A stretch of 64,000 nucleotides of DNA from Paulinella micropora (Eukaryota > Cercozoa > Imbricatea > Euglyphida). The notes beneath the pieces were generated by a model that ran no database searches, was not told where the DNA came from, and saw only the letters and a list, made by a program, of their open reading frames with translations. The first letter of the stretch is position 1; every line of letters begins with the position of its first letter. Both the position numbers and the translations under genes were made by a program. Where the stretch lies: positions 573,590 to 637,589 of the forward strand of contig BJOX01000336.1 of the NCBI GenBank assembly GCA_009731375.1. Direction: 5' to 3'. Shown here piece after piece: positions 18,237-42,480 of the stretch.

Positions 18237-19677
18237 CTGACGGTTGCATGCAGATATCGAGTGAGATGGTGTGCGATGCAACACGTCTTTCTCCCAAGCT
18301 TTGAATTCTTTATCCTGCTTGGATCGTTTATGGATTGCTTTTCTTCTCGAGCATGCAACCAAGCCGGTAGATATTAATACTTCCCCGTATACTGGTTTGA
18401 ACCTGATGGATGGCCCCAAATGTTAACAAGGACTACTGAGTCAACATTTGGATCATCACCATCAACGTCCACCTTAGTTACCTTCCCCAAGCTGAATTTT
18501 TTTCACTTTCCTCTTCCTCGATTTACTTCTCACTCTCTTCTTTCTGTCACCGTCGTAATCTACCCACTCAAACATGATGAACGTATCTACATCAGGAAGC
18601 TCCTCACCTGCACCAAGCTCGCCGTCGAGCACGTTCCGAGGCTGCTCGTCGACCACGTTCCGAGTCTGCTCGTCGATTACAGTGTGTTCTTGTAGCTGCT
18701 GCTGACTCGCATCCAGAGCGTGCACAGTTGCATTTTGGTCATGAGTAGCAGCCACACATGGATCTCGGCTATGACTATTATTTCCAACACCTTTCTCTAC
18801 TTTCTTATCATCTTCCATATGCTGCGCATGCTGCACAGGACTGTGCGGGTGCTGGCCATCGCGACTGTCACCAGCAGCTCCTTCGCGTTGCACTTCTCCT
18901 TTCTCCTCTTCCTCCTCATCCTCCTCCTCATCCTCCTCCTCATCCTCCTCCTCATCATCCTGGTCCTCCTCCTCTTCGCTTGAAGACACTCGGCGGGGGC
19001 GCTGCCCGCCGCGCTGCCCGCCTCGCTGCACGCCACGACCTGCCCGCCGCTGCCCGCCGCGACCACGTCCAGGCCCGGGTGGTTGACCTGTTACAGAAGA
19101 GTAATATATAACACACACTCTGAATGCTATACGTTGACACAAAAATGACGCATGCGACATATATTAGCCTGAGCGCGCCTCAGGTGGCATATTACCTGCA
19201 TGCTGCTGCCCGCCGCGACCACGTCGAGGTTGTCCATCTGTCCAAATTAGAAAAGCATGTATCACATAAACACTAATACTAAACGCACTTGAAGGGAGAA
19301 GTAAATCAAGGTAAAGTGTCTAACTATACATGCAACATAGATATTAAAGCGCTGCATTCATTGTCACCTGCACGCTGCTGTCCTCCACGACCACGTCGAG
19401 GCCTAGGTGCCACTGGCACAGCTTTCATAACAAAGCACCACATCAAACAAGAAAACTAAATGAAATTCAAATCAAACAAATCCAAATAAATCAAAGAAAC
19501 AACCAAGTTCAACTCTTAGAAAGGAACAGAACATAATATGATCTATTACGATTAATCTCATAATGTTATGCTTGCAAATGGGATAGAGCAACTTAAATTA
19601 TTAAGTACCTGCGCCTGCATAGTCATCTTGCGGCAGCTGTCGATCCTGACTGCAGCTGGAAATCTTGCAATCGTAAA
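18237..19677 (-). CDS. Unknown protein with RGG mini-exons and acidic tract
   Basis: Minus-strand exons with matching phase 1: 19609-19677, 19378-19421, 19196-19237, 18482-19087, and possibly 18237-18391. Two consecutive mini-exons encode near-identical units (RPRRGRGGQQRAG and QPRRGRGGQQHAG), and the long exon opens with a third version (GPGRGRGGQRRAGRG) plus two RGGQ copies. Then come SSS, a 25-residue Glu/Asp tract, a polar region with NVVDEQPRNVLDGE repeats, and a basic end RSKSRKRKVKK. RGG boxes and AT-hook-like RGR cores bind RNA or DNA, so a nuclear role is inferred. The mini-exons are symmetrical and can be duplicated or skipped without changing frame. The first exon, last exon and function are unknown. 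Confidence 0.45.
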
Positions 19678-19721
19678 CTGCAAGGGGGATGGGCCGCCCC
19701 GCTCTGTTGCTGCAGGATTGT

Positions 19722-19832
19722 CGGCGTGACCGAGACGGAGGCGGCTTCAATATGTTGGGTTCGGCGTGACCGAGACGGAGGCGGTTTCGACTCCTTGGAT
19801 TCGGCGTGACCCAGACTGCGGCCACTTCAGGG
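19722..19832. repeat. 39-bp minisatellite, three copies
   Basis: TCGGCGTGACCGAGACGGAG with its downstream 19 bases occurs at about 19722, 19760 and 19799, the last copy diverged. It lies upstream of the RGG-protein gene. Confidence 0.7.
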
Positions 19833-20179
19833 CACGGGAAGCGGTAACAACTTGTGACGTACGGATATCGATCGAGCGGCGGCGCGGCCCGGAAAGCACC
19901 AGATCGACGGATTCGACGGAGTCACGGAATCGGGGAAGAGAGGACTCGCTCGGGATAGTATAGACCGATACTAGGTCGGGGGGACGATGAGTGACTAGGG
20001 GGCGGTTACAAGGAATTGAGGATAAGAGGCAAGTTGTGGTCCCAGTCAACGGAGGGGGATGAATTTTCAGGCACGGGGTGGCGGAAACCTGATTCAACAG
20101 GAGGCGAAGGGCGTGGATTGGAACATCAACGAAGGGCGTAACGGGAAATTAACCAAAATTTTACATAGTGTAAGTGTTG

Positions 20180-20530
20180 GCGTTTGGCCCAACCTACAAT
20201 TTTGTTTAATTCGTTAATACGAGTACGGCGGCGTCGACCGTCACTCAGGTTCGTATTTGCATTTTATCCCGAGGTTCTTCGGCGGGAGCGTCAGTTCGAC
20301 TCCTCGCGCGCAAACTGGCGAGCGCGCTCGGGGGGCAGAAGGGATTATTCCGGCCCACCCGATATATAATGGCAATACTGATCGTTCCGGTCTGTCTGTT
20401 AACCTTGGTCTGAGATTACGGAGTCCCTACTCAAGTTAGGTATTCCTCAGTCTTCATCATATATGATCGTTAGTAACAGTTATCTGTTTATTAAATACTA
20501 TCCTACTATCATGATCGTAACAAAAGGCAC
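20180..20530 (+). repeat. LTR-like repeat related to 42.8-43.0 kb
   Basis: CCGGCCCACCCGATATATAATGG (20348 on), then TTCCGGTCTGTCTGTTAACC and ACGGAGTCCCT..AAGTTAGGTATTCCTCA, closely match 42834-42935. TATATAATGG looks like a core promoter. No coding region follows, so this is a solo or truncated LTR. The boundaries are not fixed. Confidence 0.5.
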
Positions 20531-20570
20531 CGACCAGCTCCAAACGTCCTTTATTAATAACTGAAAGTTA

Positions 20571-20843
20571 TTGCTGTTGACATTCAAGACAACAAAAAAA
20601 ATTGATTTTTCTGTTTTGGTTGGAATTTCAGTTTTGGTTGGAATTTGATTTTGGGTGAAAATTTGAATTTTTCAAATTAACTGCTATATTCGTCCGCAAA
20701 ATATCGTAAATTTTCGCGAAATGTTACCGTTAAATTTGAAAATTTGAATTTTTGTCACAAAAATGAAAAACTGTCACAAAAATGAAAATCTGACACAAAA
20801 ATGAAAAACTAATTTTTGTTGTTGTCTTGAATGTCAACAGCAA
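20571..20843. mobile_element. MITE, 273 bp, TA target site
   Basis: Perfect terminal inverted repeats of about 25 bp: TTGCTGTTGACATTCAAGAC.. at the left and its complement ending ..GTCAACAGCAA at the right. TA flanks both ends (20569-20570 and 20844-20845), as for Tc1/mariner-type insertions. The interior is AT-rich with three repeats of CACAAAAATGAAAA; no coding sequence. Its interior TTTGAATTTTCAAATTTAACGG-like stretch, reversed, also occurs near 42.77 kb. Confidence 0.8.
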
Positions 20844-20845
20844 TA

Positions 20846-21618
20846 GTATTATGATTATAGTAGGTAGTTGAATCGGTACTGAGCATACTCTACTCAGTCA
20901 CATACAGTGACTACAGACTCAGACGGAAATCCGCTAAACGAACCGGAAACGGTCCGACCTCTAATCAAGCCTCCCGGCGTCCGGGGCCGATCTCATAAAA
21001 ATAAATTTTAAAGGTACACTCTATGATCCAGTGCACATGACATATTAGCATTGGTGCCATCATGCCACCAATGCCACCCACACGGGGCCAGTAATTATTA
21101 ATACCACTCAGCAGGCTTTTCCATACCGTCTATGACTCTGAACTAGTAATATTGATATTATATTAATACTATTAATAACTAACGTAGTAATACCCGGCGG
21201 TTGTATTAATCCCATCACCAAGCTAACTTCCTAAGGTTAGTCTTATTCTACTAGTTCTAGAGCCTCGGATGATAGATTATCAGTTGAACTTTCCTATCTA
21301 GGACGGAGGCTCTAGAGATTAGTAAGACAGCAGTAGCCATAGCCGACACAATGCTGACCACGTAGCCATTGACAATTTACTCTTTCCAACTTGTGACTTT
21401 CTGCGTTGCCACGCTCCATTTTCACAGACAAGTGACCACACTGCTTCGGTCGCGACCAATACCCCCTTTTTTTTTTATATGGTGGAAACAATTAAGACAT
21501 GCCCAAGCGTCAGTCTTGAATAGCTCACTTGCATCGATTTATTATAATCGAAGGAGCCTTGTCGCTATTAACTTCAACTGCATGCAATATTAATATAATA
21601 TTAATAATAATAATATTA

Positions 21619-21668
<50 letters not shown>

Positions 21669-21828
21669 ACATTCATATTGACATGTTCAAGGTTGACGTG
21701 GTTTATTCACTTAACTTCGGCTTATCAAATCGCGGCTGGGGCAGCCCTGATCCAACTTGATTAATTTCTCTCTCTGAGTCTTTTTTTTTTTCTTTCATGC
21801 TATTTAGCAGACAAAAGTATTGCTTTGT
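20846..21828. other. Intergenic, hairpin and (AAT)n
   Basis: Holds an inverted repeat TCTAGAGCCTC / GAGGCTCTAGA (21256-21266 and 21306-21316) and (AAT)n at about 21597-21664. No coding frame recognised. It ends at the 3' side of the eEF1B gene. Confidence 0.5.
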
Positions 21829-33898
<12,070 letters not shown>

Positions 33899-34844
33899 TG
33901 CCCCTTTGACAACGCATGCAAGAATGATTTTCTTGTAGCAGATTGTTAAACACGCATTCTCTTGCAACATGCATACCCACAACACATACACGGACCAACA
34001 TGACCACTTTTTCCTGCACTGGACCAGACACGAGAGCACAGACGAGAAAAAAACAAAGTTCCTCGTGACAAGTGAGTACTCAAGTGATTTGCAACAGAGG
34101 TGTGGAATGAGAAAGTTCATTGGCAGTCGAGTAAAAAGGTTTGTGCGATTGCAACGTGTGGCATGGCGGCAGAAAAGCAGAAGAGTCCAAGAAAAAGTCT
34201 AAAGCTAAAGCTGCCTGTCCGCAGAATCAGAGCTGTCAGGGCCAATACATTTTGGCATCGGTGTTGATCCAGACAATCGAAATACTTTACTTTTTTTTTC
34301 TTCAGTGAGTTGCGTTGCGGTGTCTTTCGAGTCCGTGAGGCGAGTTTCGAGTCTTCTTGCATTGTCTGCTTGTCCATTCCATAACGCACCCATTGACAAT
34401 GTGTTGTAGCACTAGTTTACTATCTGACTGTCTGTTGTGTGGTTTTTTAATTTCTTGCTTAAATCGGAGTTCACGAGTTCTGCTGCTGGTTTTTCAGGCG
34501 TCCTTACTTGTGAGAAACAATGTCAAGAGTATTCTCTGGTCCTACAATCAGCTTTTTAAAACTTTTGCTCGTTATTTATGTAAATTAACTCAAAGAATCA
34601 CTGTACTTGCATCCCTCAACTTTCAGCACAAGTTTGTGGCTATGAACGCCTTCGAGAGCTAGCAAGCGCGAAAGTAGTTCCAAGTGGATGTATTGGAGAG
34701 ATTTCTTGTGTGTATGTGAAAAAGGCTGTGTGTATATGCGTTGTATAGTTATTTACATATGCTTGCGCGTTTCATTACAGAGAAGAGTGGGAGGAAGAAG
34801 GACATATGGGTGTTGATATGTAAAATATGTCCTGTCCGCGTCAG
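33899..34844. promoter_or_regulatory. Divergent intergenic region between eEF1B and prohibitin
   Basis: The eEF1B start codon (minus) and the first recognisable prohibitin exon (plus) are about 950 bases apart and transcribed away from each other. The region is unusually free of microsatellites and must hold the eEF1B promoter and probably the prohibitin promoter and first exon. A possible first exon starts with ATGTCAAGAGTATTCTCTG at 34519, where a GT would match the phase of the exon at 34845; this is a guess. Confidence 0.5.
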
Positions 34845-35192
34845 GCGTGAGGGGTGCTATTGCCAAGGGCGCCCTCTTCGTTGGTGTGGCCGGATTTGCT
34901 CTAGATAACTCGTTATACACAGGTCAGTCTAGATAGCTTATTTCTATGCATGCGTATAAACATGACATGAAATTACATTACATTACACCTGACCTGGCAT
35001 GACAACAAACAAGACAACCAAACATAACATAACATAACACACACACACACACGCACTCACACACATAAACACATATTTCATATACACTTATATACACTTG
35101 TACAGTGCCTGCCGGTCAACGAGGGATCGTCTTCAACCGCTTTGCCGTCTTTGGGCCCCGTGGTATTGATGTGCGACCCAAGGGTCTCCCTC

Positions 35193-35251
<59 letters not shown>

Positions 35252-35294
35252 CTCTCTCTCTCTCTCTTTATTTATTTATTTCTCTTCCCCTTTC

Positions 35295-35329
<35 letters not shown>

Positions 35330-35382
35330 CTCTCTTTCTCTTTCTTTCTCTCTCTGTCTCTTTTTGTCTGTCTGTCTGTCTG

Positions 35383-35429
<47 letters not shown>

Positions 35430-35954
35430 TCCCCCTCCCTCCCTCTCACTCCCTCCCTCCCTCCTCCCCTGCCTCCCTCCNNNNNNNNNNNNNNNNNNNN
35501 NNNNNNNNNNNNNNNNNNNNNNNNNNNNNNNNNNNNNNNNNNNNNNNNNNNNNNNNNNNNNNNNNNNNNNNNNNNNNNNNNNNNNNNNNNNNNNNNNNNN
35601 NNNNNNNNNNNNNNNNNNNNNNNNNNNNNCCCTCCCTCCCTCCCTGCCTCCCTGCCTCCCTCCCTCCCTCCCTCCTTCCCTCCTCTCCTGCCTCCCTCCC
35701 CTTCTTTCCTTATTGTGTCTTCTCGTTGCCCTTGCTCGCCCTTCTTGGTCCTTAGTTGATTTATTGTCTCTTGGCAACACTATATAGGTGAAGGCATTCA
35801 TCTGCTGTGTCCCGGTGTGCAGTATGTAGCTCAGTACATGGACGTCCGGTACGATCTGTCTCTCTCTCTCTATATATATGTATATGTATATATAATATTT
35901 ATATTTTTACATGTGTATGTATGTATATATGTAGTATGTATGTATGTATCTATT

Positions 35955-35991
<37 letters not shown>

Positions 35992-36269
35992 GTATATATA
36001 TGTGTATATATATCCCTCTCTCTCTCTCACACACACATAAATACACACTCACATACACACACACACACACTCACACACGCACACACACGTACACACAACG
36101 CACGCCATAATATATAATTTACATATTGTTGTGGCTGTTAGCACACGTCCTAAGATCATCTCTACTGAAACTGGTACGAAGGACTTGCAGACAGTCAATC
36201 TCTCCCTGCGGTAAGCTGTATTATATTATATCATACTAAATATATATTTAGAAGAAAGAGAATGAGAGT

Positions 36270-36312
<43 letters not shown>

Positions 36313-36450
36313 TCTGTACTGAAACTGGTGCGAAGGACTTACAGACAGTCAATCTCTCCCTGAGGTAAGCTGTACTATATTATATCATACTATATATATA
36401 TATATATATTTAGGAGAGAGAGAGAGAGAGACAAAGCAAGCACAGAAACT

Positions 36451-36542
<92 letters not shown>

Positions 36543-36663
36543 ATCTCTACTGAAACTGGTACGAAGGACTTGCAGACAGTCAATCTCTCCCTGCGGTAAG
36601 CTGTACTATATTATATCATACTAAATATATATTTAGAAGAAAGAGAATGAGAGTGAGAGAGAG

Positions 36664-36722
<59 letters not shown>

Positions 36723-36781
36723 AAGCACAGAAACTGAGAGAGAGAGAGAGAGAGATAGAGAGAGAGGAGAGAGAGAGAGAT

Positions 36782-36812
<31 letters not shown>

Positions 36813-36918
36813 GGAAAGCAACAACAACAAGAACAACAACAGCAGCAACAACAACAAACACAAAAACAAACCAAAACAAAACACACACACAAAAGAAGAA
36901 GAAGAAGGAGAGAGATAG

Positions 36919-36972
<54 letters not shown>

Positions 36973-37086
36973 GGAGACAAAACAAGCACAGTAAGTTTGT
37001 GTGTGTGTGTGTGTGAGTGTGTGTGTGTGTGAGAGAGAGAGAGAGTCACCTCTACCAAAGCTGAGTTTTTTACCGACGCGTGTGTC

Positions 37087-37174
<88 letters not shown>

Positions 37175-37323
37175 CNNNNNNNNNNNNNNNNNNNNNNNNN
37201 NNNNNNNNNNNNNNNNNNNNNNNNNNNNNNNNNNNNNNNNNNNNNNNNNNNNNNNNNNNNNNNNNNNNNNNNNNNNNNNNNNNNNNNNNNNNNNNNNNNN
37301 NNNNNNNNNNNNNNNNNNNNNNN

Positions 37324-37360
<37 letters not shown>

Positions 37361-37475
37361 TTTTTTTTTCCTCAAAAAGCGCGGATATCGTTTTAATTTA
37401 TTCTGTTGTACAGAGAGGCCCAGACTACGCTGCTCGTATCTTGCCCTCTTTCGGAAACGAGGTAACACAGACATG

Positions 37476-37507
<32 letters not shown>

Positions 37508-37891
37508 CATGTATTTATGTATGTATGTTTGTATTTATGTATTTATACTTACAACATGCATACATGCGTGGTTTCTCTGTATGTATGTATGTGTGTGGAT
37601 AAGTCTGGTTGTTGCGACTTTTGTTTTCCAAAACAGATCCATCCGTCCATCCATCCATCCGTCCATCCGTCCATCCATCCATCCATCCGTCCATCCATCC
37701 ATCCATCCATCCATCCATCCATCTATCCATCTATCCATCTATCCATATATCTATCCATCTATCTATCTACCTATCTATCTATCTATCTATCTATCTATCC
37801 ATGGTATATGGGCAGGTGCTTAAAGCGGTTGTAGCTCAGTACAATGCTGATCAACTCATCACACAACGAGAAGAGGTCGTCTATCTATCTA

Positions 37892-37948
<57 letters not shown>

Positions 37949-38366
37949 CCTACCTACCTACCTACCTACCTACCTACCTACCTACCTGCCTACCTACCTA
38001 CCTACCTACCTACCTACCTACCTACCTATTCCTTTCCTTCCTTCCTTCCTTCCTACCTTCCTACCTACCCACCTACCTACCTACCTACCTACCTACCTAC
38101 CTACCTACTTACCTACCTACCTACCTACCTACATACCTACCTATTCCTAACTACCTACCTATCTGCCTTCCTATCTAAATATGCATCTGTCTATCTATAA
38201 ACCTGCCTTTCAACGTTTCATCTCTCCATACAGGTGTCTAGAAAAGTTGCGGAAGAGATGAGCCGACGCTGTCAAAAGTTTGATATTATGCTCGATGATG
38301 TTTCTCTGGTATGTATATATATGAGAAAGAGAGGGGGGGGGAGAGAGAGAGAGAGAGAGAAAGGAA

Positions 38367-38418
<52 letters not shown>

Positions 38419-38420
38419 AA

Positions 38421-38451
<31 letters not shown>

Positions 38452-38476
38452 AAGAGAGAGAGAAAAAGAGAGAGAG

Positions 38477-38529
<53 letters not shown>

Positions 38530-38891
38530 GCAGACGCTGTCAAAAGTTTGATATTCTGCTCGATGATGTTTCTCTGGTATGTATGTATTTATATTTATAT
38601 ACACATGTATATATATAAAATATATTGTATAGATATGTATATATATATACTATATATACATGTATATACATATATATATATATTTAGAGAGAGAGGGGGG
38701 GGGGGGGATGGTGCTAACCTGTTGCGTGTGTGCGTTTTTAGACGCACTTGTCTTTCTCCAACGACTTCATCAAGGCGATTGAAGACAAACAGGTTCCAAC
38801 ACGCGCACCAGCATTATTTCTTTATTTAAAAACAAATGATCAAACATCAAAACATACATGTAGAAATGCATACACAGAGAGAGAGAGAGAG

Positions 38892-38947
<56 letters not shown>

Positions 38948-41192
38948 CAGAGTGGATGGGTTGGTGAGTGGGGGCTGGGTTGGTTCCTAAGGACAATACA
39001 TACATACATACATACATACATACATACATACATACGTAAGTACGTACGTACGTACATACATACATACATACATGCATACATACATACATACAGATTGTGT
39101 TCCTTTCATTTCTTGCATTTCTTCGCTCAATCACTTTCCTCATTTACATATTTATTTCTTCATTTTCTTGAACTTTTCTTTCTATAGGTGCAAGAGCAAA
39201 AAGCTGAGCGTGCTAAGTCATACATACATACATACATACATACATACATACATACGTACGTACATACATACATACATACATACATACATACGTACGTACG
39301 TACGTACGTACATACATACATACATACATACATACATACATACATACGTACATACATACGTGCATACGTACATACATACATACGTACATACGTACACACA
39401 TACACACATACACACATACATACATACATACATACAGCTTGTATTCCTTTCTTTTCTTGCATTTCTTCGCTCAATCACTTCCTCATTTACATACTTACTT
39501 CTTCTGACTTGTGTAGGTCCTCATTTCTTGACTTGTCTGTAGGTCCTCATTTACATAACTTCTTTCATTTCTTGACTTTCCCCTGTAGGTGCAAGAGCGA
39601 AAAGCTGAGCGTGCTAAGAATCACTTTCTCGTTTACATACTTACCTTCTTTCATTTCTTGACTTTTCCCTGCAGGTGCAAGAGCAAAAAGCTGAGCGTGC
39701 TAAGAATCACTTCCTCATTTACATACTTACCTTGCAGCAAAAAGCTGAGCGTTCTAAGAATCACTTTGTCATTTACATACTTACCTTCTTTCATTTCTTG
39801 ACTTTCCTGTATGTGCAAGAGCAAAAAACTGAGCGTGCTAAGTTTCTTTTCTTGCATTTATTCGCTCAATCACTTTCCTCATGTACATACTGAACCTCTC
39901 CATAGTCTTGACTTTCCCCTGTAGGTGCAAGAGCGAAAAGCTGAGCGTGCTAAGAATCACTTTCTCACTTACATACTTACCTTTTTTCATTTGCTTGACT
40001 TGTCTGTAGGTGCAAGAGCAAAAAGCTGAGCGTGCTAAGAACCACTTCCTCATTTACATACTTATCTTCTTTCATTTCCTTGACTTTTCACCCTGTAGGT
40101 GCAAGAGCAAAAAGCTGAGCGTGCTAAGAATCACTTCCTCATTTACATACTTACCTTCTTTCATTTGCTTGACTTGTCTGTAGGTGCAAGACCAAAAAGC
40201 TGAGCGTGCTAAGAACCACTTCCTCATTTACATACTTAACTTCTTTCATTTTCTTGACTTGTCTGTACGTGCAAGAGCAAAAAGCTGAGCGTGCTAAGCC
40301 ATACATACATACATACATACATACATACACATACATACATACATACATACATACAAACATACATACTATTTGCAAGAGCAAAAAGCTGAGCGTGCTAAGT
40401 CATACAGACAGACAGACATACATACATACATACATACATACACAGTCTGTAGGTGCAAGAGCAAAAAGCTGAGCGTGCTAAATCATACATACATACATAC
40501 ATACATACATACATACATACATACTGTCTGTAGGTACAAGAGCAAAAAGCTGAGCGTGCTGAGAATCACTTCATTTACATACTTAACTTCTTCATTTTCT
40601 TGACTTGCCCCTGTAGGTGCAAGAGCAAAAAGCTGAGCGTGCTAAGTTCGTGGTCGCGCGCGCAGAACAGGAAAAGAAAGCGCTGATCATCAAGTCGGAA
40701 GGTGAAGCATACATACATACATACATACCAACGTACGTACATACATGCATTTCTACATACATACATACATACATACACTAAGTTCGGGGTCGCACGCGCG
40801 GAACAGGAAAAGAAAGCGCTGATCATCAAGTTGGAAGGTGAAGCATATATACATACATACATACATACATACATACATACGTACATACCCACGTACATAC
40901 ATACATACATACATACATACATACATACATACGTACGTACATACGTACCCACGTACGTACGTACCCACATACATACATACATACATACATACATACATAC
41001 ATGCATACATACATACATACATACATAAATGCATACATACATATATACATATTCATACGTACATACACGTCTAGATTCCCACATCCATAGATACCTGCAT
41101 ACGTACCAATATACCAGCATGTAACTCTAGAAACATACATACTTAGAATACATGAAATACAAAAGAGCTGATAGACCAAACATATCTATCTG

Positions 41193-41242
<50 letters not shown>

Positions 41243-41314
41243 GTAGGTGATGCCGAGGCCGCCAAGGTTGTGGCGGATGCTATTCAAGAACACGGCTCAG
41301 GGCTGATCGGTCAG

Positions 41315-41362
<48 letters not shown>

Positions 41363-41516
41363 CTGGTGGCGGACATGATCACAGAACGCGGCTCAGGGCT
41401 GATCGGTCAGCGAGAGAGAGAGAGAGAGAGAAGAGAGAGAAGAGAGAGAGAGAGAGAGAGCGCGCGACTGGTAGCGGACATTATCACAGAACACGGCTCA
41501 GGGCTGATCGGTCAGC

Positions 41517-41583
<67 letters not shown>

Positions 41584-41836
41584 GTGATGGACATTATCAC
41601 AGAACACGGCTCAGGGCTGATCGGTCAGAGAGAGAGAGAGAGAGAGAGACTGGTGGCGGACAGTATCACAGAACACGGCTCAGGGCTTTTTGGTCAACAT
41701 CAAGAACAACAACAAAAAGAACAACAAAAAATGTGTTTTTTTTGCTTTTTTCTTTCTTTTTTTTTTTATTTTTTTTTTATGTCTGCATGCAGAAATCCGC
41801 CGCATCGAAACGGCGCTGGAAATCGCCGACACTCTG
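34845..41836 (+). CDS. Prohibitin (PHB1-like), multi-exon
   Basis: Exons: 34845-34922, 35106-35183, 35788-35848, 36142-36210, (one missing, probably in gap 37176-37323), 37414-37461, 37816-37875, 38234-38308, 38742-38792, 40617-40701, 41247-41309, 41793-41836. Junctions are GT/AG and in phase on both sides of the missing exon. Readable landmarks: [17 protein letters not shown] (N-terminal membrane anchor), [136 protein letters not shown]. Prohibitins form a ring complex in the mitochondrial inner membrane that scaffolds respiratory enzymes and the m-AAA protease. The start exon and last residues are not resolved; a gap follows at 41940. Introns contain partial exon copies. Confidence 0.9.
36308..36595 (+). 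repeat. Two donor-side copies of a prohibitin exon
   Basis: The end of exon 36142-36210 with its donor (ATCATCTCTACTGAAACTGG.. to CTGCG|GTAAGC) is repeated at 36308-36364 and 36541-36595. The following intron start (TGTACTATATTATATCATAC..) is repeated too, and the unit beginning at 36541 is nearly identical to the first. (GA)n links the units. Confidence 0.85.
36616..37175. repeat. (GA)n, (AAC)n and (GT)n microsatellites
   Basis: Mixed simple repeats reaching the gap at 37176; a probable prohibitin exon is hidden in or near the gap. Confidence 0.85.
37640..38165. repeat. (ATCC)n, (TATC)n and (TACC)n microsatellites
   Basis: Tetranucleotide repeats on both sides of the prohibitin exon 37816-37875. 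Confidence 0.95.
38532..38576 (+). repeat. Donor-side copy of a prohibitin exon
   Basis: GACGCTGTCAAAAGTTTGAT and the following bases to TCTCTG|GTATGT repeat the last 45 bases of exon 38234-38308 with one change (ATTATG to ATTCTG) and the same donor. (GA)n separates them. Confidence 0.85.
39188..40565 (+). repeat. Array of 13 acceptor-side copies of a prohibitin exon
   Basis: Units start near 39188, 39589, 39675, 39735, 39814, 39925, 40010, 40100, 40184, 40268, 40370, 40452 and 40535. Most begin with a pyrimidine tract and TGTAG, then GTGCAAGAGCAAAAAGCTGA and 10 more bases, coding [10 protein letters not shown] as in the first 30 bases of the real exon (40617). The exon copy then breaks off into (CATA)n or a TCATTTACATACTTACCTTC spacer. 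No donor follows these fragments, so they cannot act as full exons. Some copies have lost the AG or carry point changes. Confidence 0.9.
40785..40842 (+). repeat. Donor-side copy of the same prohibitin exon
   Basis: TAAGTTCGGGGTCGCACGCG to AAGTTGGAAG|GTGAAGC repeats the last 58 bases of exon 40617-40701 with a few substitutions. (CATA)n lies on both sides. Confidence 0.85.
41362..41692 (+). repeat. Four donor-side copies of a prohibitin exon
   Basis: The end of exon 41247-41309 (GTGGCGGATGCTATTCAAGA.. to GGGCTGATCG|GTCAG) recurs near 41365, 41470, 41583 and 41650, separated by (GA)n. The first three keep the donor GT context; the last is diverged (GCTTTTTGGTCAA). Confidence 0.85.
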
Positions 41837-42480
41837 GTCAGAGAGAGAGAGAGAGGATGGAGAAGAAGAAGGAAGAGAAAGGAGGGTGTGCGCGTTTATG
41901 AGTTTGTGTGTGTGTGTTGGGGGGGGGGGGGGGGGGGGGNNNNNNNNNNNNNNNNNNNNNNNNNNNNNNNNNNNNNNNNNNNNNNNNNNNNNNNNNNNNN
42001 NNNNNNNNNNNNNNNNNNNNNNNNNNNNNNNNNNNNNNNNNNNNNNNNNNNNNNNNNNNNNNNNNNNNNNNNNNNNNNNNNNNNNNNNNNNNNNNNNNNN
42101 NNNNNNNNNNNNNNNNNNNNNNNNNNNNNNNNNNNNNNNNNNNNNNNNNNNNNNAATTTTTTCTCCCCCCCCCCCCCCCCCCCCAACCTGCCCACCCACA
42201 CCCACACCCGCTCTCCACTAGCAGTGCGATACTCTCCTCTCTCGATCTCTCTCTCTCTCTCTCTCTCTCTCCTCTCTCTTTTTCTTTCTTTCTTTCCTTC
42301 CCTAACAAAATCACTGCAGATGCACAAACACACATCACCAACTGGAAGTTCCAATCCAGCCATAGGTTATGCAAACAATCCCTCAGTTCCTTGGCCAGTA
42401 GAAGTAGCTGTTATTAATAGGTTGTTTTGTTGTGATTGTTGTTATTTTCATTCCGATGCTGTACGGTGAATCCCTCGCCC
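41837..42480. other. End of prohibitin gene, gap and unique DNA
   Basis: Poly(G) and poly(C) flank the gap at 41940-42154. The final prohibitin exon should lie here but no matching frame is visible in the sequenced part. Confidence 0.5.

Noticed and set aside
18797-19066. Arg-rich minus-strand ORF
   Set aside because: Out-of-frame reading of the acidic exon; phase and splice sites favour the frame with RGG and SSSEEEE.
39188-40616. CRISPR-like array of repeats with spacers
   Set aside because: The repeated unit is the start of a prohibitin exon with its acceptor, the spacers are CATA repeats or a common spacer, and the host is eukaryotic.
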